Assembly: GCF_037482285.1 (NCBI RefSeq)
Contig: NZ_JBBEYB010000014.1
Coordinates: 21,697-85,696, forward strand
Length of the DNA stretch: 64,000 bases
Origin: Aquabacterium sp029268225
GTDB taxonomy: Bacteria > Pseudomonadota > Gammaproteobacteria > Burkholderiales > Burkholderiaceae_C
Direction: 5' to 3'
Of this stretch, positions 15,843 to 23,887 are shown piece by piece. The translations under genes and the position numbers were made by a program. Position 1 is the first letter of the stretch, and each line of letters opens with the position of its first letter. A model generated the notes under the pieces. The model was not told where the DNA came from, ran no database searches, and saw nothing but the letters and a program-made list of their open reading frames with translations.

Positions 15843-16997
15843 TCAACGGTAGCGAACGAGCCAGGCAAAGGCACTCATGGACAAGAGCAGGTAGAGCACG
15901 CTGGGCGCTGCTGCGGCCAGCCAGGGCTCCCAGTCGTGCAGCAGCCCCAGGTGACTGGAAATATGGTTGGCCAGCACGAAGCTGATGCCCAACATCACCC
16001 CGCCAAAAATCTTCAAACTCATGCCTCCGCTGCGCGCGTGCAAGTAGGCATAGGGAAGGGCCAGCGCCACCATCACCAAGCACACCAGTGGGTAGAAACT
16101 TTTTTTCCAGAACTCGATTTCGTAGCGCTGGGCAGCCTGCGCATTGCTGGCCAGATGCTCGGTGTAGCGCCACAGCGCAAATGTCGACATGGTTTCAGGT
16201 GGCAGGACCGAGGCCGACACCACCAGGGGCGTCAGACTGCTGTGCCATGCCAGGCTGTCATGCTGTGACTCGCGGACCAGTTGTGCGCCTGAGCGCACGG
16301 CCTGCTCATCGATTTGCCGCTCGCGAGACAGCCAAACGACCTCCGTGACCCCCTTGAGGTGCCAAACCGAACCTTGAACTGAGACCTCGCCACCGAGTGG
16401 CTGGATGCGTGCTTCTTGTGCAAACAAGCGGCGTTGCAAGCGTCCTTGGCCATCGAATTCGAAAATGCGCACTGCACCGAACTCGGTGTCGCTGACTGCG
16501 GAACCGACGTTGACCGTGACCGTGTGCGCCGCCTCGCCAGAGATTTCGCGACGTTCGCGCAGCCACGTGCCACTGCCGCCGAGCTTCAGAGTGCCGCGTT
16601 GGCCAATCTGTGCTTTGTGCAGTGTCAGCTGTTGTTCCGTCCAGGGCACGGCCCAGTTGCCGACGATCACCATCAGGACTGCTGCTGAAACACCGAGCAC
16701 CCCAAGCAAGCTCAGTGCACGGCCCGGCCCCAACCCTCCGGTGCGCAAGATGGTGAACTCTGTGGTTCGTGCCATGCCTGCCAAGGCCATGATGGCGCCG
16801 ATCAACAGGCCGATCGGGAAGATGTCGTAAAAGTGTTGCCCCTGCATGTAGAGGCAACTGACCAGTGAGTCGAGGGCGCTGTACTTGCGGATCTCATCCA
16901 CGAAGTCAATGAAGAAGAACAGGGCAGAGAAAGCCAAGGTCACGCCCAGCACGTGCTTGATGACGGTGCGGTAGATCAGTTTCCGTACGGTGTTCAT
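15843..16997 (-). CDS. lptG: LptG lipopolysaccharide export permease
   Basis: 384 residues. Three N-terminal and three C-terminal membrane helices flank a periplasmic beta-jellyroll (about 130-270). The first helix segment FIDFVDEIRKY and the segment TTEFTILRTGG, which couples to the LptB ATPase, are typical. With LptF and LptB it extracts LPS from the inner membrane. ATG 16997 lies inside the last codons of lptF (4-base overlap). Confidence 0.93.
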   Translation of the reverse strand: MNTVRKLIYRTVIKHVLGVTLAFSALFFFIDFVDEIRKYSALDSLVSCLYMQGQHFYDIFPIGLLIGAIMALAGMARTTEFTILRTGGLGPGRALSLLGVLGVSAAVLMVIVGNWAVPWTEQQLTLHKAQIGQRGTLKLGGSGTWLRERREISGEAAHTVTVNVGSAVSDTEFGAVRIFEFDGQGRLQRRLFAQEARIQPLGGEVSVQGSVWHLKGVTEVVWLSRERQIDEQAVRSGAQLVRESQHDSLAWHSSLTPLVVSASVLPPETMSTFALWRYTEHLASNAQAAQRYEIEFWKKSFYPLVCLVMVALALPYAYLHARSGGMSLKIFGGVMLGISFVLANHISSHLGLLHDWEPWLAAAAPSVLYLLLSMSAFAWLVRYR

Positions 16998-18112
16998 GGC
17001 GTGCCCTCCGCCTGTGGCGTCGTCAGGGCTTTGCGGCTCACGTGTCGACCTGGCAGCACGGCGCCGTCTCTCCACCAAATCAGCAGCAGGGCACCAATCG
17101 TGAGGCCGCCATGAATGAGCAGCAAGGCGGGAACCCAGGAGAGCTTTCCTTGGCTGACCCAGGACTGGCTCAGGCTCAGCAGGTTGAAATACACGACGAA
17201 GACCAGCAGGGCGTAGACGAGGTTCCAGTTGCTGTTGCGTCGCGCGTTCCCGGCAGCCAGACTCAGACCCGCCAGAACCATGTTGAAGGTGGCCCATATG
17301 AGGCCGAGACGCCAAGTCAGTTCACCATGCGCTTGCCGCGTGTCGATGGCCAGCAAGGCCAGGGTGGACATGCTGCGAGGCTCGGGTACCTTCAATTCGA
17401 CACTGGGGGCATCTCCCACGGCGATGCGTGCGGTGCTGAAATTGGACAGCGTTTTCTCACCGGTTTTCAGATCTGTCTGGGTGCGCTCGCCCTGGGCGAG
17501 GACCAGATAGCGGACGCCTTGTTCCTGTTGCAGCAGGCCCTCTCGCGCGGTGACCACTGATTCCTGATTCTCGTCCGTGGTCACCATGAAAACGTTGCGA
17601 GCGGTCTCTTGTCCGTCGCTGTGGCTGTCGATGAAGAACACGCGCTTGCCGTCGGCGGAAGTCTGGAATTGACCTGGTGCCACGCGAGCCATGTCCGAGC
17701 GCTGCTCATAGCGCTGCTTGAGTACCTCGGTCTGGTTCTGTGCCCAGGGGCGAGCCACCAAGGTGCACAGGGCAACGAGGGCAATGGTCGGCCACGCCAT
17801 CTTCATGAGCGGCTTGATGAAGGCAAACTGGCTCGCCCCGCTGACTTGCCAGACAACCATCTCGCTGTCACGCCACAGTCTGCTCAGCACGGTCACCACC
17901 GCCACAAACACGGCGAGGGCCACCATGATGGGCAGTTGTCCGATGAGGGTGTAGCTGAGCACCAGGCTCAGGTCGGCGGGCGCGAAAGCCCCCTTCGTGG
18001 CCTGGCTCAGGATGCGGATGAGCAACATGGTCAGCACCACGGTGAGCAGCACGACCACGGTGCCGATAAAGCTGCGCCAGAGTTCTCGGCGTACGGAGGA
18101 ATCGAATAACAT
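16994..18112 (-). CDS. lptF: LptF lipopolysaccharide export permease
   Basis: 372 residues. Same layout as LptG: three membrane helices (about 12-35, 55-77, 100-120), periplasmic jellyroll, three C-terminal helices. It begins MLFDSSVRRELWRSF, typical of LptF, and has the coupling segment SEMVVWQVSG. First gene of the lptFG pair; divergent from pepA with 28 bases between the starts, the common betaproteobacterial arrangement. Confidence 0.93.
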   Translation of the reverse strand: MLFDSSVRRELWRSFIGTVVVLLTVVLTMLLIRILSQATKGAFAPADLSLVLSYTLIGQLPIMVALAVFVAVVTVLSRLWRDSEMVVWQVSGASQFAFIKPLMKMAWPTIALVALCTLVARPWAQNQTEVLKQRYEQRSDMARVAPGQFQTSADGKRVFFIDSHSDGQETARNVFMVTTDENQESVVTAREGLLQQEQGVRYLVLAQGERTQTDLKTGEKTLSNFSTARIAVGDAPSVELKVPEPRSMSTLALLAIDTRQAHGELTWRLGLIWATFNMVLAGLSLAAGNARRNSNWNLVYALLVFVVYFNLLSLSQSWVSQGKLSWVPALLLIHGGLTIGALLLIWWRDGAVLPGRHVSRKALTTPQAEGTP

Positions 18113-18140
18113 TGTTCGGATCTGTTTTCAACTGTCCATT

Positions 18141-19754
18141 ATGGACTTGCACAGCATGGACTACCGCGCTATCTCGGCCCAAGGGCCCGCTTTGTCTCAG
18201 GTGAATGCCGATGCCCTGGTGGTGGTACTCACGCCGGAACTCATCCAAACCGGCGATGCCACCCTTGATCGCATCGTTGACGAGACCGTCAAGGCCGATG
18301 ACTTTGCACTCAAGGCCGGCAGGACCCTGTATGTGCATCGGCCCGCTGGTTTGAAGTCCGCACGTCTGGTGTTGGCGGTGGCGAGTTCCGCTCAGCCCAA
18401 GGGGGTGAAGGCCGCGGTGGGCAAGGCGCTGAACTCGGTGAAGGAGTTGGGCGTGGCAAACGCTGCGGTCGCTGTGGCGCAAGGGCTGTCCCTGACTGAT
18501 TCTCACGCACAGGCGCTGGTGCAGGCCGTGGCAGATGCCACCTATGTGTTTCGCCATACCAAGCCCAGTGCGCCCAAGCCTGGAGCTCTCAAGAAGGTCA
18601 CCGTGCTGTGTGCAGACACCGAACTGGCGGCTGTGAAGCAAGGTTTGACACGCGGTGAAGCTCTGGCCAAGGGCGTGACGCTGGCGCGCGAGCTGGGCAA
18701 CCTGCCCGGCAACTACTGCACGCCGTCCCATCTGGCGCAGGAGGCGCGCCAACTGGCCCGGACGCATAAACACATCAAGGTGGAAGTGCTGGAACGTCCC
18801 GCTCTGGAGAAGCTCAAAATGGGCTCCTTCTTGTCCGTGACCAATGGCTCGGCCCAGCCGCCGAAGTTCATCGTGTTGCGCTACCAGGGGGCTGCTGCCT
18901 CTCAGGCGCCGCTGGTTTTGGTGGGCAAGGGCATCACGTTTGACACGGGGGGCATTTCGCTCAAGCCAGGTGCCGGCATGGACGAGATGAAATACGACAT
19001 GGGCGGTGCGGCCAGCGTGCTGGGCACCTTCCGCACCATCGCCGAGTTGCAGCCCAAGGTGAACCTGATTGGCTTGATCCCCACCTGTGAGAACATGCCC
19101 AGCGGCACGGCGACCAAGCCAGGTGACGTGGTCACCAGCATGTCGGGACAGACCATCGAGGTGCTCAACACCGACGCTGAAGGCCGCCTGATTCTGTGTG
19201 ACGCCCTGACCTACGCCGAACGCTTCAAGCCTGCTGCTGTGGTTGACATTGCCACCTTGACGGGGGCCTGCGTGATTGCACTGGGGCACCAGCACAGCGG
19301 CCTTTTCTCAGCTGACGATGAGTTGGCCCAGGCGCTGCTGACGGCAGGTCAGGAGGCGTTGGATACCGCCTGGCGCATGCCCCTGGACGAAGAGTACGGC
19401 GAGTCGCTCAAGAGCAACTTTGCTGACCTGGGTAACGTGGGTGGTCGGGAGGGCGGTGCCATCACGGCCGCGGTGTTCCTGAGCAAGTTCACCCAGGCAT
19501 ACCGCTGGGCGCATCTCGATATCGCTGGCTCCGCTTGGAAGTCCGGTGCTGCCAAGGGTGGGACGGGTCGTCCAGTCGGCTTGCTCACCCAGTTCATCCT
19601 GAATCAGGCTGTTGCAGGGGCTGGTGCCATTCAGCCACTTCCGACCAAGTCCACCAAGACGGTAGGCAAGGTGAGCGCTGCAGCTCGCAGGCCCGTCGCC
19701 AAGAAGGCGGTAGCCAAGACCGCGCGCAAGAAAGCCGTGGCTGGCCAGGCCTGA
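18141..19754 (+). CDS. pepA: Leucyl aminopeptidase PepA with Lys/Ala-rich C-terminal tail
   Basis: 537 residues of M17 peptidase. The catalytic half has VGKGITFDTGGISLKPG and NTDAEGRL, which bind the two metal ions, plus SLKSNFADLGN near the C-terminus. It removes N-terminal residues; E. coli PepA also binds DNA in Xer recombination and carAB control. After the normal end (GLLTQFILNQ) about 44 extra residues follow, the last 35 rich in Lys, Ala and Arg (VAKKAVAKTARKKAV), like histone H1-type tails. ATG 18141 is chosen; the frame upstream lies in the lptF promoter region. holC follows 19 bases later. Confidence 0.93.
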   Translation: MDLHSMDYRAISAQGPALSQVNADALVVVLTPELIQTGDATLDRIVDETVKADDFALKAGRTLYVHRPAGLKSARLVLAVASSAQPKGVKAAVGKALNSVKELGVANAAVAVAQGLSLTDSHAQALVQAVADATYVFRHTKPSAPKPGALKKVTVLCADTELAAVKQGLTRGEALAKGVTLARELGNLPGNYCTPSHLAQEARQLARTHKHIKVEVLERPALEKLKMGSFLSVTNGSAQPPKFIVLRYQGAAASQAPLVLVGKGITFDTGGISLKPGAGMDEMKYDMGGAASVLGTFRTIAELQPKVNLIGLIPTCENMPSGTATKPGDVVTSMSGQTIEVLNTDAEGRLILCDALTYAERFKPAAVVDIATLTGACVIALGHQHSGLFSADDELAQALLTAGQEALDTAWRMPLDEEYGESLKSNFADLGNVGGREGGAITAAVFLSKFTQAYRWAHLDIAGSAWKSGAAKGGTGRPVGLLTQFILNQAVAGAGAIQPLPTKSTKTVGKVSAAARRPVAKKAVAKTARKKAVAGQA

Positions 19755-19773
19755 GGACGTGTTGGGTGCGAAC

Positions 19774-20208
19774 ATGAGCATCGTCGAGTTTCACCATGGC
19801 GTCTCTGACAAGCTGGCTTACGCTTGCCGCCTGTTGCGCAAGGCCTATCGGGCCGGTGCTCAGGTGGTTGTCACGGGCGATGTGGCGGCCTTGAAGGCCC
19901 TGGATCGCCAGTTGTGGGTATTCGACGATCGTGAGTTCGTGCCCCACGTGTTGGCTCAGTCAGAAGGTGCAGTGCCGGTGCGTCAGCACGGCACGCCGAT
20001 CTGGCTCACGGCAGACCCGGCCTCCGCGCCTGGTGAGCGCAGCGTGCTGGTCAACATCGGGCAGGTGATGCCTCCAGGTGTTGAGCGCTTTGCACGTTTG
20101 TTTGACATTGTCTCCAACGAGGTGGCCGATCGCCAACAAGGCCGTCTGCGTTGGAAATCTTATGCCGCCAAAGGCTGGCAGGTGAACCCACACGAGGTCA
20201 AAGAATGA
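19774..20208 (+). CDS. holC: DNA polymerase III chi subunit
   Basis: 144 residues, starting MSIVEFHHGVSDKLAYACRLLRKAY, a standard HolC N-terminus. The motif VVVTGD, the segment FVPHVL and RFARLFDIVSNE match the family. Chi binds psi and the C-terminal tail of SSB, linking the clamp loader to coated single strands. The pepA-holC order is common in proteobacteria. The stop overlaps the ATG of the next gene by four bases. Confidence 0.93.
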   Translation: MSIVEFHHGVSDKLAYACRLLRKAYRAGAQVVVTGDVAALKALDRQLWVFDDREFVPHVLAQSEGAVPVRQHGTPIWLTADPASAPGERSVLVNIGQVMPPGVERFARLFDIVSNEVADRQQGRLRWKSYAAKGWQVNPHEVKE

Positions 20209-20747
20209 ACGAGACGGATCGCCCCCATCTGCCGCATGTGCCCACCTTGACCGAGGTCATCGAGCCTCTGCACTTGGACACTGAAGCGGTGCCTGTGCAG
20301 CCTGGCGTACAGGGCGAAGAGCCTCCTCACATGATTGTCTCGCGCAACCTGCCAGAGCGAGACGGTGCGCCAGGTTGGACGCCGATCAAGACCTTGGTGC
20401 TCCCCACGCATGCGGATGAAGGGGCGAGCGGAGCAGGGCAGCAGCCTCTGGAGTTGGCTGATGTGCCTTTGTTGACCGAGCCTGTGCTGACATCGGAAGT
20501 GGTGGCAGCGTTACCGGTGAAGTCGGCTGAGTTGACCCACGATCAGCTCGCGCAGCGCGTGATGGCGGACGTGCAGCGGCGGGTGGATAGCATGCTCGAG
20601 TTCCGTTTGCGTGAGGCCTTGACACCCATTCTGGCCCGCCACAGTGAAGCCATCATCCGGGATCTGCGTGACGAGCTGAGCCTCACAATGCGCGATGTCG
20701 TGACACGGTCGGTGGCACAAGAGTTGGCCAAGTTGCGCCAGCGTTGA
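20205..20747 (+). CDS. Hypothetical protein coupled to holC
   Basis: 180 residues. The first 110 are Pro/Glu/Val-rich and probably disordered. From about residue 115 on there is an amphipathic helical region (HDQLAQRVMADVQRRVDSMLEFRLREAL and onward). ATG overlaps the holC stop, so the two are translated together. Proteins of this kind sit behind holC in related Burkholderiales, but I know no function. The position where some genomes carry other replication genes, and the helical C-terminus, make a replisome-linked or oligomerising role possible; this is speculation. Confidence 0.75.
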   Translation: MNETDRPHLPHVPTLTEVIEPLHLDTEAVPVQPGVQGEEPPHMIVSRNLPERDGAPGWTPIKTLVLPTHADEGASGAGQQPLELADVPLLTEPVLTSEVVAALPVKSAELTHDQLAQRVMADVQRRVDSMLEFRLREALTPILARHSEAIIRDLRDELSLTMRDVVTRSVAQELAKLRQR

Positions 20748-20807
20748 ACGGGTTTCGTTCGGCTGCTGATGTCTTTCGGCATTTGTATCGTCAATCAGGA
20801 GTTTTCC

Positions 20808-21953
20808 ATGTCGTGTTTCCCCAAGGCAGGGCGTTCCCTGCTCGCGGTGTCGGTGGTGATGACCGCTGCCATGTCTCACTCCGCACAGGCCCAGACCGTC
20901 GTGCGCATCGGTCACGTTGGACCGGTGTCCGGTCCCCAGGCGCACTACGGCCGAGACAACGAGAATGGCGCCCGTATGGCGGTGGACGAGTTGAACGCCC
21001 AAGGGGTCACCATCGGGGGCAAGAAGGTTCGCTTTGAACTCATGGCCGAAGACGATGCCGCCGATCCGAAGCAGGGCACCGCCGCAGCACAGAAGTTGTG
21101 CGATGCCAAGGTCAATGGTGTGGTGGGGCATCTGAACTCTGGTACCACCATTCCCGCGGCCAAGGTGTACAGCCAGTGTGGTTTGCCAATGGTGACGCCG
21201 TCGGCCACGAACCCGGAGTTGACACGACTGGGTTACAAGAACGTGTACCGCCTGCTGGCCAATGACAACGCGCTGGGGGCGGGTTTGGCGCAGTACGCGC
21301 ACCAGGTGCTCAAGGTCAAGAAGGTGGCGGTCATTGATGACCGGACGGCCTATGGCAAGGGGGTGGCTGAGGTGTTCGCCAAGACAGCCAAAGGCTTGGG
21401 CATCGAGGTGGTCAGTCAGCAGTACACCAATGACAAGGCCGTGGACTTCATGGCCATCCTGACGTCCATCAAGAACAAGAAGCCCGACGGCATCTTCTTT
21501 GGTGGCATGGACCCTCAGGCGGGTCCGATGTTGCGCCAGATGCAGCAACTGGGCCTGACGAAGGCCTATTTGTTTGGCGGTGACGGCATCTGTACCGACA
21601 AGCTCAAGGATTTGGCGAGTGGTGCGCGCACCTTGAACAACGTGGTGTGTGCTGTTGGAGGCGCCTCGATCGAGAAAATGCCCAACGGCAAGGGCTGGCG
21701 TGCGCGTTACGATGCCCGGTTCCCCAAGCAGTTTCAGGTCTACTCACCGTATACCTACGATGCAACGATGGTGCTCGTTGATGCGATGAAGCGTGCCAAT
21801 TCGGTGGACCCCAAGGTGTACGCCGCGAAATTGGCCGAAACCAACTACCAGGGGGTGACCGCCAAGGTGGCGTTTGAGCCCCAAGGTGATCTGAAAAACC
21901 CTGCCTTGACGCTGTACGTCTACAAAGACGGCAAGAAAGTCGCTGTGAATTGA
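20808..21953 (+). CDS. LivK-type ABC transporter substrate-binding protein
   Basis: 381 residues. A Sec signal (about 28 residues, ending AQAQT) precedes a type-1 periplasmic binding fold starting VVRIGHVGPVSGPQAHYGRD, with GVVGHLNSGTTIPAAK and SATNPEL forming the amino-acid site. It should deliver branched-chain or similar amino acids to a Liv permease, but no permease or ATPase gene is adjacent, so it is an orphan component. ATG 20808 follows AGGAG by six bases. A tRNA-Ser gene lies directly downstream. Confidence 0.9.
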   Translation: MSCFPKAGRSLLAVSVVMTAAMSHSAQAQTVVRIGHVGPVSGPQAHYGRDNENGARMAVDELNAQGVTIGGKKVRFELMAEDDAADPKQGTAAAQKLCDAKVNGVVGHLNSGTTIPAAKVYSQCGLPMVTPSATNPELTRLGYKNVYRLLANDNALGAGLAQYAHQVLKVKKVAVIDDRTAYGKGVAEVFAKTAKGLGIEVVSQQYTNDKAVDFMAILTSIKNKKPDGIFFGGMDPQAGPMLRQMQQLGLTKAYLFGGDGICTDKLKDLASGARTLNNVVCAVGGASIEKMPNGKGWRARYDARFPKQFQVYSPYTYDATMVLVDAMKRANSVDPKVYAAKLAETNYQGVTAKVAFEPQGDLKNPALTLYVYKDGKKVAVN

Positions 21954-21979
21954 ACGGCGGCCCAAAAACTTGCTATAGT
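21950..21979 (+). promoter_or_regulatory. tRNA-Ser promoter
   Basis: TTGAAC (21950-21955), 18 bases, then TATAGT (21974-21979) with a TGC just before it. It overlaps the stop codon of the preceding gene and ends 10 bases before the tRNA. Confidence 0.7.
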
Positions 21980-21989
21980 AGAGGGCTTC

Positions 21990-22082
<93 letters not shown>

Positions 22083-22087
22083 ACATG

Positions 22088-22119
22088 ACCCCAAGTGATG
22101 GATTCGCTTGGGGTTTTTT
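22088..22119 (+). terminator. Terminator after tRNA-Ser
   Basis: CCCCAAG and CTTGGGG form a stem around an 11-base loop, followed by six T. It also lies just beyond the norR stop on the other strand. Confidence 0.88.
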
Positions 22120-22132
22120 CTTGTCTGATGTG

Positions 22133-23662
22133 TCACACCATCCCCAGCCTGCGCGCCAGCTTGCGCAGGTTGCTCGGGTCCATCTGCAGGGTGCGTGCGG
22201 CGGCGGCCCATTTGCCCTGGTTCTGTTGCAGGGCCTCTTCAATGTGCTGGCGCTGAAACCGGTCCACAGCGCTTTGCAGCGGCTCCAGGTCGCGCACGGG
22301 GGCGAGCTTCTCCGCGGCCTTGGCCGCGACCTCGTTGCCGTCCAGTCCCAGCCAGGGGGCCTCAATGCTGAGCAACTCCGTGCGTGACTCGGCCTGGCTC
22401 AGCACCTTCAAGGCCGCGCGGCTGATCACGTGCTCCAACTCGCGCACATTGCCCGGCCACCCATACGTCAGCAGCGCTTTCTCGGCATCCGGCGACAGAC
22501 GCAGGCAACGCAGCCCCAGCCGTGCCCGATTCAGCTCCAGGAAATGCCCGGCCAGCACCAGGATGTCGCGCCCGCGTTCGCGCAAGGGCGGGATGTGCAC
22601 CGGGTACACCGAGAGCCGGTGGTACAGATCAGCCCGAAAACGCCCAGCCCGCACCTCCTCCCACAGCTTGCGGTTGGTGGCCGCAATCACGCGCACGTCC
22701 ACATGCCGGGGCTCATCCGTGCCCAGGCGCTGGATCTCGCCGTTTTGCAGTGCGCGCAGCAGCTTGGCCTGAATCGACAGCGGCAACTCGCCAATCTCAT
22801 CCAGAAACAGGGTGCCACCGTTGGCGGTTTCAAAACGTCCGGGCCGATCCTGCCCCGCACCCGAGAACGCCCCTTTGACGTGACCGAACAGCTCGCTCTC
22901 TGCCAGCGTCTCTGGCAAGGCTGCGCAGTTGACGTACACCAGCGGCTTGTCCGCCCGGGGGGAATGGCGGTGCAGCCAGCGGGCAAACAACTCCTTGCCC
23001 ACGCCGGTCTCGCCCTGTAGCAGCACCGGCAGCTCGGAGTCGGCCACCACCCCCAACTCGTCCAGCAACTGCCGCAGCACCGCGCTGCTGCCCAAGATGG
23101 AGCTGGGCGCATCGCTCTCGCCGGCAACCCCTTCAGGGCGTGACAGGCGAAGGCTGCGCAGATCATGCTCAAGGCGGCACACCCGCAGCACCGATTCGAT
23201 GTAGAGCGCGCAGGCACGCAAGGACGTCAGCGTCTGCGCGTCGAAATGGTTGGGCTCGAGGGCATCCAGCGTCACGGCACCCCACAAGCGGCCATCCAGA
23301 AACAGGCTCATGCCCAGACAGTCGTGCACCGGCAGCGGCGCATCCGGGCTGTCCTGCAGCAGGCCGTCGTAGGGGTCGGGGAGCTCGCAGTCGGCTGCAA
23401 ATTGCACTGGCTCACGCGACGCCATGATCTGCGCCAGACGGGGGTGCTTGCCCATCGTGAAGCTGCGTCCGAGCACTTCGTGCACCAGTCCCGTTGCGGC
23501 CTGAGGGCGCAGGCTGTCGCCGTCCAGCCGCAAGAGCACGACGGCACTGCAGGCGAAGGCGTCGCGCACGCCCACGACCAGGCGTTGCAAGCGCAGGGCG
23601 GCCGGCAGCTCGCTCGACAGATCTGTCAGCAGGGTGGTTTGAAGGGCGGTGAAATCTACCAT
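22133..23662 (-). CDS. norR: NorR nitric-oxide-responsive sigma-54 activator
   Basis: 509 residues in three parts: an N-terminal GAF domain (about 15-170), which in NorR binds NO on a non-haem iron; an AAA+ domain (about 185-420) with Walker A GETGVGKE, a GAFSGA loop (normal NorR/EBP sequence is GAFTGA) and FLDEIGELP; and a C-terminal Fis-like helix-turn-helix (WAAAARTLQMDPSNLRKLARRLG). It activates RNA polymerase with sigma-54 when NO is present. Divergent from the nitric oxide reductase gene; its sites and a sigma-54 promoter lie between them. The Thr-to-Ser change in the loop contacting sigma-54 is conservative. Confidence 0.93.
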   Translation of the reverse strand: MVDFTALQTTLLTDLSSELPAALRLQRLVVGVRDAFACSAVVLLRLDGDSLRPQAATGLVHEVLGRSFTMGKHPRLAQIMASREPVQFAADCELPDPYDGLLQDSPDAPLPVHDCLGMSLFLDGRLWGAVTLDALEPNHFDAQTLTSLRACALYIESVLRVCRLEHDLRSLRLSRPEGVAGESDAPSSILGSSAVLRQLLDELGVVADSELPVLLQGETGVGKELFARWLHRHSPRADKPLVYVNCAALPETLAESELFGHVKGAFSGAGQDRPGRFETANGGTLFLDEIGELPLSIQAKLLRALQNGEIQRLGTDEPRHVDVRVIAATNRKLWEEVRAGRFRADLYHRLSVYPVHIPPLRERGRDILVLAGHFLELNRARLGLRCLRLSPDAEKALLTYGWPGNVRELEHVISRAALKVLSQAESRTELLSIEAPWLGLDGNEVAAKAAEKLAPVRDLEPLQSAVDRFQRQHIEEALQQNQGKWAAAARTLQMDPSNLRKLARRLGMV

Positions 23663-23666
23663 ATCA

Positions 23667-23729
23667 GGTCATTTTAACCAGTTTTTGGTAGGGTGAATTA
23701 TACCTTGCATTCAGCTAAGTCATTGATTT
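23667..23729. promoter_or_regulatory. NorR binding sites upstream of norB
   Basis: Two perfect GGT-N7-ACC elements match the NorR consensus GT-N7-AC: GGTCATTTTAACC (23667-23679) and GGTGAATTATACC (23692-23704), 25 bases apart. A third, degenerate element, GTCATTGATTT (23719-23729), is 26 bases further on and keeps only the left half. Three evenly spaced sites upstream of the target promoter mirror E. coli norVW. The first lies just upstream of the norR start codon, so NorR may also act on its own gene. Confidence 0.75.
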
Positions 23730-23745
23730 GAAAGAAATCATCAGC

Positions 23746-23761
23746 GGGCACGGGTTTTGCG
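23746..23761 (+). promoter_or_regulatory. Sigma-54 promoter of norB
   Basis: GGGCACGGGTTTTGCG has GG (23747-23748), ten bases, GC (23759-23760), with CACG and TTGC as in the consensus. The nearest NorR-type site ends 16 bases upstream, and transcription would begin near 23772. Confidence 0.78.
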
Positions 23762-23806
23762 CTCTGTGAGACTGACAGGCATTTCTCGTCTCATAAGGAG
23801 TTGTAC

Positions 23807-23887
23807 ATGACAAGACCACGACCCGACACCCTTGATCGTTGCACGCGGGCACCGCGCGCATGCGAAGGAGGGCGTCAACATGGGTAA
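23807..23887 (+). CDS. 26-residue leader peptide overlapping norB
   Basis: An ATG at 23807 follows a strong AAGGAG by six bases and opens a 26-codon frame rich in Arg, Pro and Cys (MTRPRPDTLDRC...). It ends with TAA eight bases inside norB in another frame. The norB ribosome site (AAGGAGG, 23865-23871) lies within it. Ribosomes finishing the leader would stop over the norB start, so coupling is plausible. It is downstream of the predicted sigma-54 start. It may instead be a chance frame. Confidence 0.4.
   Translation: MTRPRPDTLDRCTRAPRACEGGRQHG

Noticed and set aside
17868..19295. Long minus-strand frame across pepA
   Set aside because: It lies opposite the catalytic motifs of PepA, has no ribosome site and has shadow-type composition.
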